A DNA stretch of 64,000 bases from Draconibacterium mangrovi (GTDB lineage: Bacteria; Bacteroidota; Bacteroidia; Bacteroidales; Prolixibacteraceae): NCBI RefSeq assembly GCF_010586825.1, contig NZ_JAAAGB010000002.1, positions 186,001 to 250,000 of the forward strand. Reading direction: 5' to 3'. Positions within the stretch are counted from its first letter, which is position 1. Every line of letters begins with the position of its first letter. A model generated the notes under the pieces. That model did no database searches. It was not told the origin of the DNA and worked only from the letters and a program-made list of their open reading frames with translations. Both the position numbers and the translations under genes were made by a program. Below, one piece after another: positions 8,927-15,344 of the stretch.

Positions 8927-9277
8927 TCATGAGTTAAGCATCTGATTCAGCTCCGGAATAGAAGCTTCCAGCTGATCAATGGCATCTTCAACCATCTTAG
9001 GAACATCATTCAGGTTTCCGGCCTCGCATTCCAATTGGATATTTTTTAGCAAAGTTCCTGTGCCCTCCATCCCAAATGTCATTGCCGAAGATTTTGCCGT
9101 GTGTGCCTCGCGTGCCAGTTTTTCCCAGTTTTTTTCTTGCAGGAATGAACTCATGTTCGTCACGAACTCATCAATCTGTTCCAGAAAAATTTCTGCCATT
9201 TCTTTAATAAACTCTTTGTCTCCATCCGCAAGTGATTCGATCTGCGATGGATCGATATGTTGAAATATGTTGTCCAT
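8927..9277 (-). CDS. Histidine phosphotransfer (HPt) domain protein
   Basis: 116 residues, a single HPt four-helix bundle. The phospho-accepting His is H59 in LAREAHTAKSSAMTFGM, with the usual Gly-containing following helix. Such proteins shuttle phosphate between hybrid kinases and response regulators. No hybrid kinase is adjacent, so the partner is remote. It is the first gene of a two-gene minus-strand unit with the cyclase. Confidence 0.88.
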   Translation of the reverse strand: MDNIFQHIDPSQIESLADGDKEFIKEMAEIFLEQIDEFVTNMSSFLQEKNWEKLAREAHTAKSSAMTFGMEGTGTLLKNIQLECEAGNLNDVPKMVEDAIDQLEASIPELNQMLNS

Positions 9278-9550
9278 TTTTTTATGATTGCGGCCAGCAA
9301 TTTAGCAAAATAATCGGGAAAGCTTTTTGCGCTCTAGCTGATAAAATTCATATTTGTGAAGTTTTTGAATACATAGTTTTGCTCATTATTACTCTACACA
9401 ATAGATAAACGGTTTGCGAAACATGCTGAATCCGTAAATAATTGAAAAATAATAATGAAACGAGCATGAGAGAGACATTCACACATAGGCGATTGCTTAA
9501 AATCATGCGAGTTCCATCTTATTCCTTAAAAGACAAACAATTTTGATAAG

Positions 9551-10636
9551 ATGAAAATAACTGCATTTAATTCGATTCACAAAACACTTGGCGCCAAAAT
9601 GGTTGAGTTTGCCGGGTATGAAATGCCTATAGAATATAGTGGTATCAAAGATGAACACATGACTGTTCGTGAAGGCGTTGGTGTTTTTGATGTTTCGCAC
9701 ATGGGTGAATTTTGGGTAAAAGGACCGAAAGCCTTGGATCTGGTAGCTAAAATTACATCAAACGATCCGCGTATGTTAACCGAGGGACAGGCTCAATACA
9801 GTTGTTTCCCAAATGGTAAAGGCGGAATTGTCGACGACCTGTTGGTTTATTATTACGAACCCGAAAAATACATGCTGGTAGTTAATGCTGCCAATATTGA
9901 AAAAGACTGGAACTGGGTGGTGCAACAGAATGAAGAAATTGGTGCTGAGCTGGAAAATGCTTCAGATGAAATTAGCCAGTTGGCTATTCAGGGGCCGAAA
10001 GCAACCGAGGTACTCCAGAAATTAACCGATGTAAATCTTTCAGAAATAAAATTTTACACCTTCGTTACCGATAAATTTGCCGGAGTTGATGAGGTGATCA
10101 TTTCGGCAACTGGTTACACCGGAGCCGGTGGTTTCGAATTGTACTTCAGAAACGATGTGGCCGAACAAATTTGGAACGCCATTTTTGAGGCCGGTGCCGA
10201 AGCAGGTATCAAACCAATTGGTTTAGCGGCCCGCGACACGCTTCGTTTGGAAATGGGATATTGCCTGTACGGAAACGATATCGACGATTCAACCTCTCCG
10301 CTGGAAGCCGGTTTGGGGTGGATTACAAAATTCAATAACGGCCGCGAATTTATCGACCGCGAATTTTTAACCATGCAAAAAAACGAAGGTGTTACCCGCA
10401 GGTTGCGCGGTTTTGTGCTTACCGGAAGAGGGATTCCGCGCCATGGATACGAACTGGTAAATTCAGACGGAGAAACAATTGGAGAAGTTACTTCGGGGAC
10501 CATGTCGCCGGTTTTAAATAAAGGAATTGGGATGGGATATGTTGCCAAAGAATATTCGGCTTTTGGTACCGGTATTTTTGTGAAGATCCGCAACAAGGTA
10601 ATTCCTGCAGAAATTGTGAAATTTCCTTTTATCTAA
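9551..10636 (+). CDS. gcvT: Glycine cleavage system T protein (aminomethyltransferase)
   Basis: 361 residues, normal for GcvT. It opens with [23 protein letters not shown], then [14 protein letters not shown], and has the folate-binding domain with [14 protein letters not shown] (about 180-195) and a C-terminal barrel. It transfers the methylene of the aminomethyl-lipoyl H protein to tetrahydrofolate, releasing ammonia. It stands alone here: gcvP is 50 kb away and gcvH is not in the window. No glycine riboswitch was recognised in the 270-base upstream gap. Confidence 0.96.
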   Translation: MKITAFNSIHKTLGAKMVEFAGYEMPIEYSGIKDEHMTVREGVGVFDVSHMGEFWVKGPKALDLVAKITSNDPRMLTEGQAQYSCFPNGKGGIVDDLLVYYYEPEKYMLVVNAANIEKDWNWVVQQNEEIGAELENASDEISQLAIQGPKATEVLQKLTDVNLSEIKFYTFVTDKFAGVDEVIISATGYTGAGGFELYFRNDVAEQIWNAIFEAGAEAGIKPIGLAARDTLRLEMGYCLYGNDIDDSTSPLEAGLGWITKFNNGREFIDREFLTMQKNEGVTRRLRGFVLTGRGIPRHGYELVNSDGETIGEVTSGTMSPVLNKGIGMGYVAKEYSAFGTGIFVKIRNKVIPAEIVKFPFI

Positions 10637-10663
10637 ATAATAAAACAAATCGAACTAAACTTG

Positions 10664-10696
10664 GCCGCCTGTATCTTACGGGCGGCTTTTTTTTTG
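10664..10696 (+). terminator. gcvT terminator
   Basis: Stem GCCGCC / GGCGGC with an 11-base loop followed by nine T. Confidence 0.85.
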
Positions 10697-11067
10697 TATA
10701 ACTCCAGTTACAAAAAGCGCACTGCACTGAAATTTGTTCGTTGAACGAATCCCGATTCTGAAGGTCTATTTAAATTCTTTTTAAATATTACACCGAAAAA
10801 ATCATTTATTGAGCAAAATAGGGTTTTGTTGATTGGAATAAGATATTTTTGTATGAAATAACAGATTGATACCGACAACGTTAACGTCAGAGAGACAGTG
10901 GAAATGATATTAATCATCTGTTTTTGTGTTGTTAATCAGTGTTTTAAAACTCATAAAAATAAAATAAACTTGATTTTTCTCATCGGCTAAACAATCACTA
11001 TTCAAGAACTTTATAGTGGTGTTTAAAAGGTAAAAAATTTAATTACTCACCTTAATTGTTGTATTAT
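10697..11067 (+). promoter_or_regulatory. Leader and control region ahead of serC
   Basis: Holds a TATTTTTG promoter box at 10844-10851, a 10-bp palindrome ACGTTAACGT at 10878-10887, and arms ACAGAT-T-GAT (10861-10870) and ATC-ATCTGT (10913-10921) followed by TTTTTG. No open frame is convincing. If the box is the serC promoter, the leader is about 210 bases, long enough for a regulatory fold. Confidence 0.45.
10844..10851 (+). promoter_or_regulatory. Candidate serC promoter -7 box
   Basis: TATTTTTG, exact TAnnTTTG. No closer match lies between it and serC. Confidence 0.5.
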
Positions 11068-12135
11068 ATGAAGAAGCACAATTTTTACGCAGGACCTTCA
11101 ATTCTGCCGGAATTTACCAAGGAAAAAACTGCTGAGGCTGTGATGAACTTTGCCGGAACCGGACTTTCTGTAATGGAAGTTTCGCACCGTAGTAAAGAGT
11201 TTGTTGCTGTTATGGACGAGGCAGTTGCTTTGGTAAAAGAATTACTTAAAGTGCCGGAAGGATATTCGGTTCTTTTCTTGCAAGGTGGTGCCAGCACACA
11301 GTTTTTAATGGCTCCATACAACTTACTGGATAAAAAAGCAGCATATTTAAATACAGGTGCATGGTCGAAAAAAGCCATTAAAGAAGCTAAATTTCTTGGA
11401 GAAGTTGTTGAAGTTGCTTCATCGGCCGACACTGTTTACAACTACATTCCAAAAGGTTACGAAGTACCATCGGATGTAAGTTATTTCCATTATACATCAA
11501 ATAACACTATTTACGGAACACAAATTCCTACTCCTGATGTTGATGTGCCTTTGGTAGCCGATATGTCTTCAGATATTTTCAGCCGCCCGATCGATGTATC
11601 GAAATACGATTTAATCTACGCAGGTGCACAGAAAAACCTTGGACCATCAGGAGCTACTTTAGTAATTGTAAAAGATGCAGCACTTGGAAAAGTAGCGCGC
11701 CCAATTCCAACAATGTTGGATTATACTACCCATATTAACGCTGAATCGATGTTTAATACACCATCAACACTTCCTGTTTTTGCTTGTTTGCAAACCTTAA
11801 TTTGGTTAAAAGAAAACGGCGGAATAGAAGCGATGGAGCAAAAGAACATTGAAAAAGCAAAAGTTCTTTACGATGAAATCGATCGTAATAAAATGTTCCA
11901 GTGTACGGTTTTGGCAGAAGAAGATCGTTCGTTAATGAACGTAACTTTTATAATGACTCCGGAGTATGCTGAATTTGAGAAGGAGTTTATGGATTTCGCA
12001 ACTGCAAAAGGTATGTTGGGAATAAAAGGACACCGGTCGGTTGGTGGTTTCAGAGCCTCAATTTACAATGCAATGCCTGTTGAAAGTATTCAGGCATTGG
12101 TAGATGCCATGCAGGAGTTTGAAAAAATGAAGTAA
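11068..12135 (+). CDS. serC: Phosphoserine aminotransferase
   Basis: 355 residues from ATG 11068; four extra in-frame residues upstream (11056) are unlikely because [14 protein letters not shown] is the standard SerC N-terminus. The PLP lysine is K189 in [14 protein letters not shown], and the C-terminal motif [15 protein letters not shown] binds the phosphate of the substrate. It converts 3-phosphohydroxypyruvate and glutamate to phosphoserine; the same enzyme can serve PLP synthesis. First gene of the serine cluster. A terminator separates it from serA, so read-through or separate initiation is needed for serA. Confidence 0.96.
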   Translation: MKKHNFYAGPSILPEFTKEKTAEAVMNFAGTGLSVMEVSHRSKEFVAVMDEAVALVKELLKVPEGYSVLFLQGGASTQFLMAPYNLLDKKAAYLNTGAWSKKAIKEAKFLGEVVEVASSADTVYNYIPKGYEVPSDVSYFHYTSNNTIYGTQIPTPDVDVPLVADMSSDIFSRPIDVSKYDLIYAGAQKNLGPSGATLVIVKDAALGKVARPIPTMLDYTTHINAESMFNTPSTLPVFACLQTLIWLKENGGIEAMEQKNIEKAKVLYDEIDRNKMFQCTVLAEEDRSLMNVTFIMTPEYAEFEKEFMDFATAKGMLGIKGHRSVGGFRASIYNAMPVESIQALVDAMQEFEKMK

Positions 12136-12155
12136 TTCAATTTATAAAACTATCG

Positions 12156-12186
12156 AAAATGCAGGGCAGACGTCCTGCATTTTTTC
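12156..12186 (+). terminator. Terminator between serC and serA
   Basis: Stem AAAATGCAGG / CCTGCATTTT, 8-base loop, then a T run. Confidence 0.8.
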
Positions 12187-12206
12187 TACCTAAATTTTTA
12201 TGAGTG

Positions 12207-13133
12207 ATGAGAAAAGTCTTAATAGCTACAGAAAAACCGTTTGCACCGGTTGCTGTAAAAAAAATCAGTAAAATTTTTGAGAAAGCCGGTTACGAGCTTC
12301 AGTTGCTCGAGAGGTACACCGAAAAACAAGAGCTGTTGGAAGCTGTTGCCGATGTTGACGCGGGGATAATCCGCAGCGATAAGTTTGATGAGGAAGTACT
12401 AAACGCCGGTAAAAAACTAAAAATCGTAGTACGCGCAGGTGCCGGTTACGACAATGTTGATCTTGATGCTGCTACAGCCAACAACATTGTGGTAATGAAT
12501 ACGCCCGGACAAAACGCAAATGCCGTTGCCGAGTTGGCTATTGGTTTGGCCATAATGGGTTTGCGCGAAATGTACTCCGGAAAACCAGGTGGCGAAATGC
12601 GTGGTCGCACACTCGGACTGCACGGATTTGGTTACGTGGCCCGAAATGTTTTCCGCATTGCACGCGCCATGGGAATGAAAGTAATTGTTTATACCCGCTA
12701 CAGTAAAGGCGCTGCAGCCGCAATTGGGCTGAAAGTTGCCAAATCGCTTGAAGACCTCTATGAAAAGAGCGATATCGTTTCCATTCATGTTCCGGCACGT
12801 GGCGAGCACATTAAATCGGTTAGTGCCGAAGTATTGTGTCACTTAAAAGATGGCAGCATTTTGGTAAACACCGCCCGAAAAGAAGTTATTAACGAGCCCG
12901 ATCTGGTAAAGTGTATGGAAGAAAAACCGGGTATTAAATACATGTCGGACCTTACACCCGATAGTGAAGCGGAATTCGTGGAGAAATTCCCCGGAAGATT
13001 TTTCTTTACACCTAAAAAAGCAGGTGCACAAACTGCCGAGGCTAATTTAAATGCCGGTCTGGCAGCGGCTCAGCAAATTGTCGATTTCTTTGAAAATGGA
13101 GATAATACACACCAGGTGAATAAGGTAAAATAG
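12207..13133 (+). CDS. serA: D-3-phosphoglycerate dehydrogenase, short Lys-type
   Basis: 308 residues from ATG 12207 (a GTG lies one codon upstream). Two-domain D-2-hydroxyacid dehydrogenase with a Rossmann motif GLHGFGYVARN (about 138-148), substrate Arg in VNTARKE (R224) and no C-terminal ACT domain. The position normally holding the catalytic His (TPHxGxxT) reads FFTPKKAGAQT, so Lys (K270) replaces His. Short dehydrogenases with Lys here are known from Bacteroidota and Entamoeba. It oxidises 3-phosphoglycerate to 3-phosphohydroxypyruvate with NAD. Position right after serC supports the assignment. Confidence 0.92.
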   Translation: MRKVLIATEKPFAPVAVKKISKIFEKAGYELQLLERYTEKQELLEAVADVDAGIIRSDKFDEEVLNAGKKLKIVVRAGAGYDNVDLDAATANNIVVMNTPGQNANAVAELAIGLAIMGLREMYSGKPGGEMRGRTLGLHGFGYVARNVFRIARAMGMKVIVYTRYSKGAAAAIGLKVAKSLEDLYEKSDIVSIHVPARGEHIKSVSAEVLCHLKDGSILVNTARKEVINEPDLVKCMEEKPGIKYMSDLTPDSEAEFVEKFPGRFFFTPKKAGAQTAEANLNAGLAAAQQIVDFFENGDNTHQVNKVK

Positions 13134-13255
13134 TGAATGAGTAAAATAGTGAATGAGTTACTGAGGGATTTGGTGAATGAGTGATTGAGGAGAGGGAGTT
13201 GGTTGGTAAAAGTGTGTTGTTTTTTGTAACTTTTACGATCATCCTAAAATTCAAT
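13134..13255 (+). repeat. Low-complexity GTGAATGAGT repeat, left flank of the four-helix-bundle gene
   Basis: Irregular runs of GTGAATGAGT / AATGAGTGAT between serA and the next gene. They are the inverse complement of the run at 13689-13714 on the other side of that gene. Confidence 0.7.
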
Positions 13256-13259
13256 TAAT

Positions 13260-13646
13260 ATGAAAAATTATCCTCATTCCAGTTTCTTCGATTTCGAATC
13301 GTTGGAATTGTACAAAAAATCACTCGATTTCACAGATTTTGTTTACGATTTAATAATCCGGTTTCCAAAAGAAGATAGGTTTGAATTGGGAAGCCAGTTG
13401 AACCGGGCAGCTACTTCAATTTCACTAAATATTGCGGAAGGATATGGCGAGAGTATTCCTTTGTCTTTAAGATATTTGCGAATTGTGCGTGGCTCAATTC
13501 GTGAATGTTTAGCTTGTTCAACAATAGCTTTCAGAAGAAATTACATTGATGAACAAAGTTATATCGAGGCAAGAACTTCCCTTACTGAATTATCGAAATT
13601 AGCAGCCGGATATAAGAAATTTTTAAATAGGAAACTGAATAAATAA
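13260..13646 (+). CDS. Four helix bundle protein (23S rRNA intervening-sequence family)
   Basis: 128 residues, all helical. It has the family hallmarks LELYKKSLDFTDFVYDL, FPKEDRFELGSQLNRAATSI and SLNIAEGYGE, then a long helix ending in a KKFLNRKLNK tail. The family was first seen encoded in 23S rRNA intervening sequences and is widespread in Bacteroidota. Function is unknown; members form pentamers. It interrupts serA and its usual neighbour DUF1015 and is bordered by low-complexity repeats in opposite orientation, so it looks like a later insertion. Confidence 0.9.
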   Translation: MKNYPHSSFFDFESLELYKKSLDFTDFVYDLIIRFPKEDRFELGSQLNRAATSISLNIAEGYGESIPLSLRYLRIVRGSIRECLACSTIAFRRNYIDEQSYIEARTSLTELSKLAAGYKKFLNRKLNK

Positions 13647-13688
13647 CTACTTTTGTCTCAAAATTTGTGTATGGCTACTGGGTGAAAC

Positions 13689-13714
13689 TAACTCATTCAC
13701 TCATTTACTCAATA
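13689..13714 (+). repeat. ACTCATTCACTCATTTACTCA repeat, right flank of the four-helix-bundle gene
   Basis: This run is close to the reverse complement of the run at 13134-13160, so the gene between them is flanked by imperfect inverted repeats. Confidence 0.65.
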
Positions 13715-13736
13715 ACATATAAACTGTAAATTTAAC

Positions 13737-14987
13737 ATGGCGATAATAAAACCATTCAAAGGACTTCGTCCTCAAAAAGAAATTGTTGAAGAACTGGCAT
13801 GTCTTCCTTACGATGTGATGAATTCGGAAGAAGCAGCTGTAATGGCTGAAGGAAAAGAGAAATCGTTGCTTCGAATTACAAAAGCCGAAATTGAATGCCC
13901 GGGAGTGGACGATATTCACTCGGAAACGGTGTATAACAAAGCCGTTGAAAACTTCAAAGCTTTTCAGGATAAAGGTTGGCTGCAGGACGATGCCGAGGCC
14001 AAATATTATATTTATGCACAAACCATGAATGGGCTTACCCAATACGGAATTGTAGGTGCTGCTGCCTGTGCCGATTACGAAAACGGCATTATTAAAAAGC
14101 ACGAACTTACCCGTCCGGAGAAAGAGGAAGATCGCATGGTTTTAACACGTTATTTGAATGCCAACATCGAGCCGGTATTTTTTGCCTACAAAGCTGTGGC
14201 TGAAATTGATGCCATTGTTGAGAACATTGTAAAAAGCAAAGCTGCCGATTACGATTTTACTGCCGAAGACGGTTTTGGCCACCATTTCTGGACCATCGAC
14301 GATGCCGAAACAAATGCCAAACTCGAGCAACTTTTTGAAGAGAAAGTACCGTTTACTTATGTGGCCGATGGTCACCACCGAACTGCTGCTGCTGCGCGAA
14401 TTGGTGACGAAAAAACGTCGCAGAATCCAAATCATACAGGCGATGAGGAGTACAACTATTTTATGGCTGTACATTTCCCTGATAACCAACTGCAGATTAT
14501 CGATTACAACCGCGTGGTAACCGACTTGAACGGTTTGTCGGAAATCGATTTCCTTGCTGAGCTGTCGAAAGGTTTCGATGTGGAGAACATGGGAACTGAG
14601 ATTTTTAAACCATCGGCATTGCACGAATTTAGTTTGTACCTGGCCGGAAGCTGGTATAAACTAACAGCAAAAGAAGGAACTTACGATGATTCAGATCCAA
14701 TCGGAATTCTGGATGTAACGATCCTTTATAACCAGGTGCTCGATCCGATTTTGGATATTAAAGATCTGCGTACGTCAAAACGTATCGATTTTGTTGGAGG
14801 TATTCGTGGTTTGGCAGAACTGAAACGCCGTGTTGACTCGGGCGAAATGAAAGCTGCTTTTGCACTGTACCCGGTTTCGATGCAGCAATTAATAAACATT
14901 GCCGACAGCGGAAATATTATGCCGCCAAAAACAACCTGGTTCGAACCAAAATTACGCTCAGGGTTGGTGATTCATAAATTAGACTAA
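13737..14987 (+). CDS. DUF1015 family protein (ParB/Srx-like), serine cluster
   Basis: 416 residues. The start MAIIKPFKGLRP and PYDVMNSEEA are typical of DUF1015. The key motif VADGHHRTAAAA (D211 to R215) resembles the DGHHR phosphate-binding motif of ParB-like folds. DUF1015 often travels with serC and serA in Bacteroidota, so a role in phosphoserine or serine handling is plausible; the archaeal serine kinase SerK is also ParB-like. No serB was recognised in this window. The biochemical activity remains unproven. The gene ends with a strong terminator. Confidence 0.88.
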   Translation: MAIIKPFKGLRPQKEIVEELACLPYDVMNSEEAAVMAEGKEKSLLRITKAEIECPGVDDIHSETVYNKAVENFKAFQDKGWLQDDAEAKYYIYAQTMNGLTQYGIVGAAACADYENGIIKKHELTRPEKEEDRMVLTRYLNANIEPVFFAYKAVAEIDAIVENIVKSKAADYDFTAEDGFGHHFWTIDDAETNAKLEQLFEEKVPFTYVADGHHRTAAAARIGDEKTSQNPNHTGDEEYNYFMAVHFPDNQLQIIDYNRVVTDLNGLSEIDFLAELSKGFDVENMGTEIFKPSALHEFSLYLAGSWYKLTAKEGTYDDSDPIGILDVTILYNQVLDPILDIKDLRTSKRIDFVGGIRGLAELKRRVDSGEMKAAFALYPVSMQQLINIADSGNIMPPKTTWFEPKLRSGLVIHKLD

Positions 14988-15057
14988 ACGTATAAAGTCA
15001 AAGGATGTCAGCTTTCAAATAGATTACATCCTTACAGCATGACTAAAAAATATCTTA

Positions 15058-15093
15058 TCCCGGTCCGTCAGCTGACGGATCGGGATTTTTTTT
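15058..15093 (+). terminator. Terminator after DUF1015
   Basis: Near-perfect 28-base palindrome centred on CAGCTG, with one G-T pair, followed by eight or more T. Confidence 0.85.
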
Positions 15094-15117
15094 TGAAAAC
15101 CTCATAGTGATAAAAGA

Positions 15118-15232
15118 GAGAAAGTTCACGCAGAGTACGCGAAGTTTTCGCAAAGCACGCATCACTGACTTTCCCGGAGGCATAAATCTTTGCGGACTTT
15201 GCGCTTCTTCTTTTCTTTGCGTGAAACGATAT
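15118..15232. repeat. Imperfect inverted repeat, CGCAAAG/CTTTGCG type
   Basis: Left arm TTCACGCAGAG...CGCAAAG (15125-15158) and right arm CTTTGCG...CTTTGCGTGAA (15190-15229) can fold on each other. Non-coding, between DUF1015 and the next gene. Such words recur in Bacteroidota intergenic DNA. Confidence 0.6.
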
Positions 15233-15344
15233 TCTCCTCCTTGCATTTCTGTTTGTGATTTCCGTGAGTCATGCATGTTTTTTGCGCCTGTCATTCTTCA
15301 AAAACTAAAAATTCCCTAACTTCAAAAGCTAAATACGATCAGCA

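Noticed and set aside
9278-9550. Glycine riboswitch ahead of gcvT
   Set aside because: None of the conserved glycine-aptamer words could be found by eye in this gap.
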